From Gp6-AA40 sp035492455 (GTDB lineage: Bacteria > Acidobacteriota > Vicinamibacteria > Vicinamibacterales > UBA2999): a stretch of 64,000 nt of DNA. The stretch's first letter is position 1, and every line of letters begins with the position of its first letter. Below are positions 34,555 through 42,707 of the stretch, one piece after another. A program made the position numbers and the translations under genes. Location: the NCBI GenBank assembly GCA_035492455.1, contig DATJJE010000070.1:1-64000 (forward strand), read 5' to 3'. Below the pieces are notes generated by a model that saw only the letters and a program-made list of their open reading frames with translations, did not search any database and had not been told where the DNA came from.

Positions 34555-34589
34555 GGGATTTGGGATTTGGGATTTGGGATTTGGGAATT
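34555..34589. repeat. GGGATTT heptamer array
   Basis: Four perfect copies of GGGATTT followed by GGGAATT, in the 62-base gap between sirtuin and hemQ. It ends 11 bases before the hemQ ATG and so may lie in its 5' leader. Confidence 0.9.
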
Positions 34590-34600
34590 ACGATCAGCGG

Positions 34601-35422
34601 ATGCACAACCCATTCGTTCCGGAGACGCTTGAAGGGTGGAGCATCCTTCACCTGATGTATCGCGTCCGCTGGGACCGCGTGCGGACCCTGAGCGACGCCG
34701 ACCGGCGGCGCATGGCTGACGAAGCGGTCAGCACGCTCGCCGTGCCGGATGCCGGATCGACCGCGCTCGCTCAAGTTCTCGGCCACAAAGCGGATCTGAT
34801 GGTGATCTGTTTCCGGCGCGGCTTCGAGCAGCTCGCCGAGGCGCAGCTTGCGTTTTCGCGGACCCCGCTGCACGACCTGCTCGAACCGACAACGTCCTAC
34901 GTGTCGATCGTCGAGCTCGGCATGTACGAAATGACTGCGAAGATACATCAGCAGATCGGCGCCACGCTCAAGGCCGGCAGCGACGAGTACGATCGCGCGT
35001 TCGACGCGGAGCTCGAAACGCAGCGCCAGCGGGTGATGAGTCGTCTGTTTCTCGATATGCCCGCCGCGCGTTACGTCTGCTTCTACCCGATGAACAAACG
35101 GCGCGGCGAGGCCCTCAACTGGTACACGGAGAGTTTTGACCGGCGCGCATCAATGATGCGCGAGCACGGGATGATTGGCCGTCACTACGCGGGCAAGGTG
35201 ACGCAGGTGATTTCAGGGTCGATCGGCTTCGACGACTGGGAGTGGGGTGTCGATCTGTTCGCGCAGGATCCACTGGTCTTCAAGAAGTTGATCTACGAGA
35301 TGCGCTTCGACGAAGCGAGCGCCAAGTTCGCCGAGTTCGGTCCGTTCTACACCGGGCTGCAGTTCGCGCCCGCGGGGCTCGCCGAATACCTGAACGGCCG
35401 CGTGCCGGCGTTAAGCCGTTGA
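34601..35422 (+). CDS. hemQ: Chlorite-dismutase-family protein, coproheme decarboxylase-like
   Basis: A 273-residue member of the chlorite dismutase/HemQ superfamily. Visible features are GWSILHLMYRVRW at the start, ADLMVICFRRGFEQL, YVCFYPMNKRRGEALNWY (the flexible loop with the conserved KRR and W-Y), HYAGKVTQVISGS (candidate proximal heme histidine region) and DDWEWGVDLFAQDP. HemQ oxidatively decarboxylates coproheme III to heme b, the last step of the coproporphyrin-dependent pathway; the loop sequence favours this over true chlorite dismutase. The ATG 34601 start is preferred; an in-frame ATG at 34553 would translate the heptamer repeat. No other heme genes are in the window. Confidence 0.9.
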   Translation: MHNPFVPETLEGWSILHLMYRVRWDRVRTLSDADRRRMADEAVSTLAVPDAGSTALAQVLGHKADLMVICFRRGFEQLAEAQLAFSRTPLHDLLEPTTSYVSIVELGMYEMTAKIHQQIGATLKAGSDEYDRAFDAELETQRQRVMSRLFLDMPAARYVCFYPMNKRRGEALNWYTESFDRRASMMREHGMIGRHYAGKVTQVISGSIGFDDWEWGVDLFAQDPLVFKKLIYEMRFDEASAKFAEFGPFYTGLQFAPAGLAEYLNGRVPALSR

Positions 35423-35438
35423 CCAATCTGCAACAGAA

Positions 35439-35485
35439 TTTGTGATCCAATGCGGCGATTTAGTACCGGTTCATTGGATCACAAA
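35439..35485. repeat. Perfect 14-bp inverted repeat
   Basis: TTTGTGATCCAATG at 35439-35452 pairs exactly with CATTGGATCACAAA at 35472-35485 around a 19-base loop. It lies 16 bases after the hemQ stop in the 176-base gap before the RodZ-like gene. It is AT-rich with no T run, so it is not a typical terminator; an operator or the edge of a small mobile element is possible. Nothing else recognisable is in this gap. Confidence 0.85.
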
Positions 35486-35598
35486 AATGCACGCGCTCTG
35501 GTAAATCGCACATCCTGAACGCGTAGCATCCCCGCTGCGCGGCCATTTGCAAAGGCGCGGGAATTGCTGGGGTTTTCTCCCGTCCAGTGGAGAACCAG

Positions 35599-36075
35599 AT
35601 GACGCCGCAAGAGACTTTCATTGCCCGCCTTCGCCGCCACCGCGAGCGCAATCACATTTCGCTCGAGGAGGTCGTCAACCACACGCGCATCAAACGTGAG
35701 CAGCTGGAAGCATTCGAACGCGGCGAGCTCGATAACTGGCCGCGCGGCATCTATGCGCGAGCGTGGATCCGCGGCTACGCGAGCGTCATCGGCCTCGATC
35801 CAATCGACACCGTCGACGAATTCTGCAAACTGTTCCCACACGGCGATCGCCGCGCCGGAGAAACGTTCCGCGACTTTGCGGCAATCATCGCGCACAACTC
35901 GGCGTACCGCGATGAATTCGACGGAGAACAGGATCGCCGCCGCTCCGGCGTCGAGATGACTGTCGAGCAGAAGCGCTCGTGGCGCCAGCACATGACGCGT
36001 CTGATGCGCAGCTTTCTCAATCTCCGACCGGCGCGGTCAGCACGGCCGGTGCGTTCCATCCAGCATCCGAACTGA
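35599..36075 (+). CDS. RodZ-type helix-turn-helix protein, short form
   Basis: A 158-residue protein whose first 90 residues form the HTH_25 domain typical of RodZ: FIARLRRHRERNHISLEEVV, TRIKREQLEAFERGEL and WPRGIYARAWIRGYA. In full RodZ this cytoplasmic domain binds MreB and is followed by a membrane helix; here there is no transmembrane segment, only a basic tail. It may be a soluble DNA-binding relative rather than a shape protein. ATG 35599 is chosen over GTG 35587 because GGAG lies 6-7 bases ahead of it. Confidence 0.8.
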   Translation: MTPQETFIARLRRHRERNHISLEEVVNHTRIKREQLEAFERGELDNWPRGIYARAWIRGYASVIGLDPIDTVDEFCKLFPHGDRRAGETFRDFAAIIAHNSAYRDEFDGEQDRRRSGVEMTVEQKRSWRQHMTRLMRSFLNLRPARSARPVRSIQHPN

Positions 36076-36078
36076 TTC

Positions 36079-36339
36079 CTACGACATGGTCGGCGTGACG
36101 CGTGGCCGGACGGTAATACGTTTGGCCACCATGCCGCGCGTTCGCCCGCCAGGACCGAGAATCTCGCCTTTCACGCAGTAATCGCCGGCAGGCAGCTGGC
36201 GCACTTCGAACATCACCATCTCCGGACTCGCCACGCCGTCGAGCGGCTGCTCGCCGTGCCACGAGAATTGCTCCGACACGGCGCTGACCCTGAGCAGCCG
36301 GTTGTCGGAATGCGGCGGTATTTGAATCTGAATCAGCAC
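36079..36339 (-). CDS. Hypothetical small protein
   Basis: An 86-residue protein I do not recognise. The sequence is beta-prone (MLIQIQIPPHSDNRLLRVSA, MVMFEVRQLPAGDYCVKGEI) with a basic C-terminus and no signal peptide or membrane helix. The pattern LPAGDYxVxGEILGPGGRTRG recalls small beta-sandwich domains. It starts with GTG, 19 bases after the stop of the next minus-strand gene, so the two are probably one transcript. Its stop is 3 bases from the convergent RodZ-like stop. Confidence 0.5.
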   Translation of the reverse strand: MLIQIQIPPHSDNRLLRVSAVSEQFSWHGEQPLDGVASPEMVMFEVRQLPAGDYCVKGEILGPGGRTRGMVAKRITVRPRVTPTMS

Positions 36340-36358
36340 GGTTGGTCCCCCGGGGTGC

Positions 36359-36877
36359 TCAGGGTACGGCGCGGCCTTCCGACGGTCCGCATGACACCTG
36401 CGTGGTTGTCATCGCCATCCGCGACGCGTCAGCGAGGCGATCCATCTCTTCTTCGAGTCGGGCGAACTGCTGCTGCAGCACGTACAACGCGAATTCGAGC
36501 TGCGCTGTGTCCGCCAGCCAGTCGTACTTGAGCGGGTTTGGAATGATCGTGCCTGGGATGGCGCTGCGATCCTGGTCGTATCCGCGCAGCAGCTCCGCGA
36601 GCCGACCGTCGCGCGCAGCGCGCGCCTGATCGACATCGGGCGGGCCCGCCGTGCGCCGATTCGCCGGGCCGCCAGGGTCGCTGAGGAACACGAGGTAGCA
36701 CGTCTTGAGCACTTTGTCGCGAACGGTGATGATGCGCAGGCCGGTCACACCCGCGACCGCACTCTGATCGACCCCGTCAAACCGCGTCTGCGCGCTGGCG
36801 ACGGCAGCACCCGACGACAGGCACGCGAGAACAAGTGTCACGACCACGCGCGATGTCACGAGTGCTGCCGGAGGCAA
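36359..36877 (-). CDS. Hypothetical secreted protein
   Basis: Up to 172 residues with an N-terminal signal peptide (VVVTLVLACLSSGAAVASAQ). The mature part has a small beta segment (GLRIITVRDKVLKTCYLVFLSD), a proline-rich stretch, and a C-terminal helix with coiled-coil character (LEFALYVLQQQFARLEEEMD). I do not recognise a family. The annotated start is TTG 36877; GTG 36859 is as plausible and gives a tighter signal peptide. It probably precedes the 86-residue gene in one transcript. Confidence 0.55.
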   Translation of the reverse strand: MPPAALVTSRVVVTLVLACLSSGAAVASAQTRFDGVDQSAVAGVTGLRIITVRDKVLKTCYLVFLSDPGGPANRRTAGPPDVDQARAARDGRLAELLRGYDQDRSAIPGTIIPNPLKYDWLADTAQLEFALYVLQQQFARLEEEMDRLADASRMAMTTTQVSCGPSEGRAVP

Positions 36878-37052
36878 GGCGTATACCGCGCGGAATCAAC
36901 GGCCGTTCGCGTCGCCGCTCCGCGCTGCTCCCCGCATTTGGCAATGACTCACGATATGCGGGCGCGTGCACGGCGCAGCAGCGCGACTTTCGGCCCGATT
37001 TACTGGTGCCGTTCTTGCGCTGCGCGACTGGCTGAACGGAGGTACTAGACCT

Positions 37053-37952
37053 ATGCAGCGCAGACGCACGCGATCAATCGCAATCGTGTTGCCCATTCTT
37101 CTCACACTCGCCGCCACATCATCTGTGGCCACCGCGGACGAACATCTTCGCGGCGTGGTGACGGGCCGCGGAACCGATGGTTCATTGCTGGTTCGCACCG
37201 ACACAACCGATATGGTCGTCGTCATCGACGAGAACACCGCAGTCCGGGAGCGATCGGGACTGCGTTCCATCAAGGTCGATGTGCCGTCGCTGGTCCCCGG
37301 CCTTCGCGTGGATGTCGAAGGGACGTTTCAGACCACGACGCAATTCCTTGCCGAGCGGATTACGTTTACGCGCACCGATCTGAAGATCGCGCGCGACATC
37401 GAGGCGGGACTGACCCCAACCAACGAGGCGCTGCGTGACAGCCGCACGCTGATCGAGACCAACCAGCAGCAGAACAACCAGCGATTCGACCAGCAGGGCC
37501 AGCAGATCGCCGCCAACGACCAGAAGATCGTGGCAACCAGCGGCGCGGTCGAAGCGACCAATGCCCGCATTGCCAATCTCGACGACTATTCCGTCGTGGA
37601 CACGTTGACCGTCTATTTCGCGAACGGGCGTGCGACGATCCCCGCCGCTTATCAGACCCAGCTGCGTGACCTGGCGCAGAGGACGAGAACGAACAACGGC
37701 TATTCGGTGCAAATCGAAGGACACGCGTCTGGCGTGGGTCCGTACGCGTTGAACCAGCGTCTGAGCCGTGCGCGTGCGGAAGCCGTGGCGATGCTGCTGC
37801 AGCAAAGCGGCGTGCCGACAACGAAGATGTTTGTGCCGGCGGCGATGGGTATAAGCGACCAGGCCGCGAGCAATACGACGAGAGAAGGGCAGGCGCAGAA
37901 CCGCCGCGTGGTGATCCGCGTGCTGCAGAACCGCGGTATTACCGGCAACTGA
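37053..37952 (+). CDS. OmpA-family envelope protein with DUF5666-like domain
   Basis: A 299-residue protein. A signal peptide (SIAIVLPILLTLAATSSVATA) is followed by a DUF5666-like beta domain (about 30-110; GVVTGRGTDGSLLVRT, LVPGLRVDVEGTFQ). A glutamine/asparagine-rich helix then leads to an OmpA C-terminal peptidoglycan-binding domain (about 180-299; DTLTVYFANGRATIP, QIEGHASGVGPYALNQRLSRARA, QAQNRRVVIRV). It probably tethers the outer membrane to the wall. GGAGG lies about 10 bases before ATG 37053, which decides this start over an upstream ATG at 36966. Confidence 0.9.
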   Translation: MQRRRTRSIAIVLPILLTLAATSSVATADEHLRGVVTGRGTDGSLLVRTDTTDMVVVIDENTAVRERSGLRSIKVDVPSLVPGLRVDVEGTFQTTTQFLAERITFTRTDLKIARDIEAGLTPTNEALRDSRTLIETNQQQNNQRFDQQGQQIAANDQKIVATSGAVEATNARIANLDDYSVVDTLTVYFANGRATIPAAYQTQLRDLAQRTRTNNGYSVQIEGHASGVGPYALNQRLSRARAEAVAMLLQQSGVPTTKMFVPAAMGISDQAASNTTREGQAQNRRVVIRVLQNRGITGN

Positions 37953-37979
37953 CCTGCCTCGTGCTGAGCGCGGCCGGCG

Positions 37980-39917
37980 CTAACCGCCCGGCGAGACGCT
38001 CAGCACGTAATCCCTGACGAGCAATCCTGAGTGGACGAGTGAGTCCGTCGCACGATCGAGCTGACGCGTCAGCTCCGCGACGATGTACACGGTACGGAAA
38101 TCGATGCCGTTCCCGCGAAACATCCGCTCCCTGAGCCTGCGCTCGGCCTCGTCACAGCTGTCCTCGACGGTGGCCAGCCGGTCGATCGTCACGAGAAACC
38201 GTTCGAGCTCCGATCGCGCCGTGCAGCGCGACAGCTCGCGCGCATCCTCGAGGCACCGCACGTAGTCGCGCGCGGCGTGGCTTGCGAGATCGGCGAGCTG
38301 GTCGAGCAGCGAGGCCACATCCGCGTCGAGGCTGTGCGGAACGAGTGTCAGCGTAAACGCCGCTTCTTCGAATACCTTGACCGCCCGATCACCCTCAGAC
38401 AAGAGCCGTCGCAGCTGACGCCCGTGATCCACCGTATCTACGCTGCGTCGTGCGCGCTCGATGATCGCATCAGCTTCCGACTTCCACGAGCGCAGGAGTT
38501 CGGCCGTACGGGCGACGTCCGCGCCATCGTGGGTCCTCAGCGTTGTCACCGTTCCGCGAATGCGCTCGACCATGCTGGCAAGCAATGCGGCGTGTTCCGC
38601 AATTGCGCCGAGCAGCGTCCGATCGGCGCGCTGCAGATACATCAGCAGCTCCGCCTCGATCTCGTCGTCGATCAGCCGCGGCGACAGGCGACGCGTCAAT
38701 CCGGAGGCTGTGATCTGGAGCACCGCCCTGAGAAAACGTGTGGCGCCGTCGCGGCCGAGAATCTCGTCGAGCCTCGTGCCGAGTGGCAACTGCGTCGACG
38801 CGGTTCGTGCCAGCGCCGTATGAATCAGCCTGATGTCGCCGGCATGCACGAACCCGTGGTGACCGACGTTGTTGTCGGCCGCCCACTTCAGCAGGGCACC
38901 CGCATCCGCTTTGCGGACGAATCGTCCGAGCCGTTTACGCGCGCGGTTCCAGTCAATGAGAAACACCAGCCGCGAGCCGACAGCGCTGAGAAACGATTCG
39001 ACGGCACTCTCCTCAGCGGCTTCATACGAGCCAAGGCACGTCTCGAATCCTCCGCCGTCAGATGTTTCCTTCCAGACGATATGGTGGGGCTCGAGCAAAT
39101 CGCGAAGAAACCGCGATCGGCCGCGATGAACGTCGGCGTAGTGGATGGTCACGACGCGACCCGTCACGTGGATGACGACGACATGCGCATCGGCGACGGC
39201 TAGGTCGTTCTGAATGGACAGGCGATCGCCGTCGCGCGTGGCGATTGTCTGCAGGCCGGGATGATCGAATTTCAACGACGCCGTCTCGTGAATGCCGCGC
39301 ATGAACGCGCGTACCAGATGACGATCGACGTCGGTCAGGCCATATACGTGCGCGCCGTCGAGCAGTTCGACCGACACCGTGGCCTGCAGGCGATTCAGTT
39401 CCCAATGCAGATCCATGACGAGCCGGTGCAGCGTGTCGTGACCGTTGCTGGTAACGCGCGTCAGTGTCTCGATCGCGCCGGCCGTCACGTGTTCGTCCGC
39501 GCTCGGGGGAACGCGGGCGACCTGCTCGTCGAACCGTCGCGTATAGATGCCGGCGCGTTCCGACAGCTCGCCGTGCATTGCCGCCGAGACGGTCACCGGC
39601 TCGAGCATTGCGCGGGCATCCGCAAAGACGCGCTCCAGAATTTCGGACGCGCCAGGGATGTGGACGACGCCGCGCGTGACCATATGGCTGGCGCCGACGA
39701 CCTGATCCAGCGCTTTGTCGGGGAGATCCGCCGCTTCGCGTTCGCTGCGCAGGTCGGGAACAGGACCCTCGGGAGACTGCGCGTAGGCGTATGCGGCATG
39801 CAGCAGCATTAGGTAGTAGCGCAGCCGATCGTGCGCGGCCAGCCCCCGGTTGATCAGCTCTGGCAGGCGCAGGCTTCGCTGGCCGATTTGCTCCAGGATG
39901 TCCGACTTGGTAGCCAT
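37980..39917 (-). CDS. Large protein of unknown function, possible PhoU-like C-terminus
   Basis: A 645-residue soluble protein with no signal peptide or membrane helices. The N-terminal 150 residues are helical (LPELINRGLAAHDRLRYYL). The middle, about 155-340, is mixed and includes LHWELNRLQATVSVELLDG. The C-terminal 250 residues are almost entirely helical with spaced acidic residues (DRAVKVFEEAAFTL, LADLASHAARDYVRCLEDA), a texture like the PhoU/DUF47 helical bundle. That likeness is weak and by eye. It is the last gene of a minus-strand group with DUF4136 and PPK2, and phosphate or polyphosphate control is a context-based guess. Confidence 0.55.
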   Translation of the reverse strand: MATKSDILEQIGQRSLRLPELINRGLAAHDRLRYYLMLLHAAYAYAQSPEGPVPDLRSEREAADLPDKALDQVVGASHMVTRGVVHIPGASEILERVFADARAMLEPVTVSAAMHGELSERAGIYTRRFDEQVARVPPSADEHVTAGAIETLTRVTSNGHDTLHRLVMDLHWELNRLQATVSVELLDGAHVYGLTDVDRHLVRAFMRGIHETASLKFDHPGLQTIATRDGDRLSIQNDLAVADAHVVVIHVTGRVVTIHYADVHRGRSRFLRDLLEPHHIVWKETSDGGGFETCLGSYEAAEESAVESFLSAVGSRLVFLIDWNRARKRLGRFVRKADAGALLKWAADNNVGHHGFVHAGDIRLIHTALARTASTQLPLGTRLDEILGRDGATRFLRAVLQITASGLTRRLSPRLIDDEIEAELLMYLQRADRTLLGAIAEHAALLASMVERIRGTVTTLRTHDGADVARTAELLRSWKSEADAIIERARRSVDTVDHGRQLRRLLSEGDRAVKVFEEAAFTLTLVPHSLDADVASLLDQLADLASHAARDYVRCLEDARELSRCTARSELERFLVTIDRLATVEDSCDEAERRLRERMFRGNGIDFRTVYIVAELTRQLDRATDSLVHSGLLVRDYVLSVSPGG

Positions 39918-39951
39918 GCCACTCGCTCCGGCGACTTCACGCGCGATGTGA

Positions 39952-40479
39952 TCACCGCGCGAACGACCGCGTCGGGTAATGCGTGAACACGCGGTGGACG
40001 ATCATGTCGATCTGTTCCTCGAGCTGCTGCTGGTCCATGTCCACGGGCATCTCGACGCGTGCGCGGAACAACTCGCGGCGGCTGCCAGGCTCGAGCATCA
40101 AGACGATGAGCGTGCCGACGGAGTACTCCGGATACGCACCTGAACGGCGATCCGCCTTCCCGTGGACGTCGACGTTCGTCCGCCGCAGCGCGCCATACGT
40201 GATGAGCACGTCGCTCTGCCCGGCGCCTCGCTGCATCAACCCGACCGACGTGAGCTCGCGATCGACCGCCGCAACGATGTGGCGGTCGAGGCCGGGATCG
40301 AACGTCGCCCACCCCGGCGTCCACGCATAGGTCCGCAGCGCGTCGAAATTCGTGTCCTTGTCGACCTTCAGCGTCACGTGGTACTTCGCCATGGGCGCCA
40401 CCGCGACGGCAGCAATCACGGCGCATGCGATCACCCATGTGGTCATGCCTACCGCTCGTGCAAGCGGCGATCCCCGCAT
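39952..40479 (-). CDS. DUF4136 envelope protein
   Basis: A 175-residue protein with an N-terminal hydrophobic signal (TTWVIACAVIAAVAVAPM) and a DUF4136 domain. The opening DKDTNFDALRTYAWTPG, LDRHIVAAVDRELTSVGL and the ending LEEQIDMIVHRVFTHYP are typical. DUF4136 proteins are usually lipoproteins of unknown role in the outer membrane or periplasm; here no lipobox cysteine is seen. It lies 66 bases after PPK2 and 34 bases before the 645-residue unknown, so all may be cotranscribed. Confidence 0.8.
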   Translation of the reverse strand: MRGSPLARAVGMTTWVIACAVIAAVAVAPMAKYHVTLKVDKDTNFDALRTYAWTPGWATFDPGLDRHIVAAVDRELTSVGLMQRGAGQSDVLITYGALRRTNVDVHGKADRRSGAYPEYSVGTLIVLMLEPGSRRELFRARVEMPVDMDQQQLEEQIDMIVHRVFTHYPTRSFAR

Positions 40480-40545
40480 TGCGCCTGCACTGGCGACCCT
40501 CGCTCACCGCAGGTGGTGATCGTGGGGAGTTCCCTTGTGACTTTC

Positions 40546-41319
40546 TCAGTAGTACTCGGGAACAAACCGTCGTCCCTCGAGCGCCGCCTCATCGTCGTAG
40601 GCGTGCTTGTGGGATCGACGAGGGAGAGTGACGTTCGGACGATCCAGTTTGTGGTGCGGGATTAACTTCAGCAGGTGGGCGATCGTATTGAGCCGCGCCC
40701 GGCGCTTGTCATCGCTGCGGACGATGTGCCAACGCGCCGCGTCGGTGTCGGTGGCGTTGAGCATCGCGTCGCGTGCGCGTGAGTATTCGTACCATTTTGC
40801 GCGCGACGGCAGATCCATCGCGCTCAGCTTCCACTGACGCAGCGGATCTTTGATGCGCGCGGCGAAGCGCCGTTCCTGCTCCTTGTTGCCGACTTCCAGC
40901 CAGAACTTGATGAGCAGCAGTCCGGTCTCCACCATATTGCGCTCGAACGTCGGACAGAGGGCGAGGAAGCGCCGGTATTGCTTCTCCGAGCAGAAACCCA
41001 TCACGTGCTCGACACCGGCGCGGTTGTACCAGCTGCGATCGAAGATGGTGATCTCCCCGGCGGCGGGGAAATGCGGGAAGTAGCGTTGCATGTACATCTG
41101 GCTCTTTTCGCGATCCGACGGAGCGGGCAGCGCGACCACGCGAAAAACGCGCGGGCTGACCCGTTCGGTGATGGCTTTGATCGTTCCCCCTTTGCCGGCG
41201 GCATCGCGGCCTTCGAACACGATGACGACGCGAAGGCCTTTGGCCTTCACCCATTCCTGCAGCACGCAGAGGCGCGCCTGCAGCTTCTGCAGCTCGTTCT
41301 CGTACTTCTTCCGCTTCAT
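40546..41319 (-). CDS. ppk2: Polyphosphate kinase 2 family protein
   Basis: A 257-residue PPK2 (single-domain). The Walker A motif is at 37-46 (GRDAAGKGGTI) and the lid/Walker B region at DRSWYNRAGVEHVMGF. KFWLEVGNKEQERRF, WKLSAMDLPSRAKWYEYS and WHIVRSDDKRRARLN are family hallmarks. These enzymes use polyphosphate to phosphorylate GDP, ADP or AMP, or run in reverse; subclass is not assigned here. Its ATG overlaps the RND pump's stop (ATGA), so it is translationally coupled to a drug efflux gene, an unusual partnership. A separate PPK1 is at 327-2528. Confidence 0.95.
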   Translation of the reverse strand: MKRKKYENELQKLQARLCVLQEWVKAKGLRVVIVFEGRDAAGKGGTIKAITERVSPRVFRVVALPAPSDREKSQMYMQRYFPHFPAAGEITIFDRSWYNRAGVEHVMGFCSEKQYRRFLALCPTFERNMVETGLLLIKFWLEVGNKEQERRFAARIKDPLRQWKLSAMDLPSRAKWYEYSRARDAMLNATDTDAARWHIVRSDDKRRARLNTIAHLLKLIPHHKLDRPNVTLPRRSHKHAYDDEAALEGRRFVPEYY

Positions 41320-42707
41320 GGCTGCCAGCCTCCTCCAAGCGCGCGATACAGTTCCGCGCGCGCGCGCAATTCGGCGCCGGAAGTCTGTGCGAGCTGCAGC
41401 TGCTGCTCGAAGAGATCCTGGTCAGCGGTCAGGATCTCGATATAGCTGGCAAGGCCGTTGTTGAAGCGGGCGCGCGAGAGGTCGGCGGCGCTGCGCAGCG
41501 AGGCGACACCTGTCTGCTGCTCCGTATAGATGTCCGCGAGTTTCTGCACCGTAATGAGTGCGTTGGCTACTTCGCGGTATCCATTGAGCGCGGCCTTCTC
41601 GTATTGCGCGACGGCTTCGTCGTAGCTCGCTCGTGTCGCTTCCAGGTTGTTGCGCAGTCGGCCACCGGTGAACACCGGCTGCAGCAGCGACGGGGCCGCT
41701 TGCCAGACCGCGCCGCTGCCGCCGAGCAGCGTCGAGAGTCCGCCGCTGATTCCTCCGAGAAAGCTGGTCAAGCTGATGGCGGGATAGAAGAGCGCTTTCG
41801 CGGCGCCAACGTTGGCGTTGGCCGCTACGAGCAGCTGCTCTGCTTCTACGACGTCGGGCCGGCGCTCAAGGAGAGCTGCGGGAAGCCCGGGAGGAATCAG
41901 CGGCGGTGGAGATGGAAGCGTGTCGAGGCGCTCGCGCGCGACCGGCGCCGGTGGCCGGCCGATGAGCAGGGAGATCCCGTTCTCGGCAACGGCAATTTGC
42001 CGTTCCAAATCAGGGATGGCGGCTGCGGCCTCGGTGCGGAACGCCGTAACGCGATCGACTTCGAGCTGATTCGACACGCCGCCGTTCAACCGGTTCTCGA
42101 AGAACGTGACGGTCTCGTTGCTGACGCTCAGCGTCCTGCGCGCGATGTCCAGTTGGACGTCGAGCTCGCGTAGCAGGAAGTAGGTAGACGCAACATCCGC
42201 AACCAGGGTGACGAGAACACCGCGCCGTCCCTGTTCGCTGGCCAGCATGCGTGCAACGGCAGCTTCGTGTTCACGCCGGATGCGGCCGAACAGATCCAAC
42301 TCCCAGGACAGCTGAAAGCCGTAGACCGTGTTCTGCTGAACGTCGCCGTTGTTGGTTCCCGAGTTCTGCTGCACGGTGTACGCCGCGGCGGCGTCGACCT
42401 GCGGATAGAGAAACGATTTGGCGATGCCGGCTTCGGCGCGGAAACGTTCGACGCGCGCGGCGGCAGCGCGCAAGTCAAGGTTGTTCGCAATCGCCTCCCG
42501 AATCAGCGCCTGCAGCGTCGGATCCTCGAAGACCTGCCACCAGCGCAGATCCGCCAGCGATGCGGCTTCGGATGTCTCCACGAAGCGGAACTGCGGCGGC
42601 GTAACGACGGGCGGACGATGGTAGTCCGCGCCGACTGGTCCGCATCCGGCGAGGAACATCGCGAGCATGGCGGTCGCCGTGCGCAGGATGGCGACACGCC
42701 GGTTCAT
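41316..42707 (-). other. Internal OMF module with own start and lipoprotein signal
   Basis: ATG at 42707 (minus) begins a 463-residue outer-membrane factor identical in frame with the RND pump. A G-rich stretch (GAGCGGG) about 8 bases ahead could serve as a weak ribosome binding site. The signal peptide and lipobox (FLAGCG) directly after this Met argue that the OMF is, or recently was, a separate protein. Confidence 0.6.

Noticed and set aside
34553..34600. Longer hemQ start at 34553
   Set aside because: It would translate the GGGATTT repeat into a WDLGFG-like stretch absent from the family; ATG 34601 fits better.
35439..35485. Rho-independent terminator for hemQ
   Set aside because: The stem is AT-rich, the loop is 19 bases and no T run follows.
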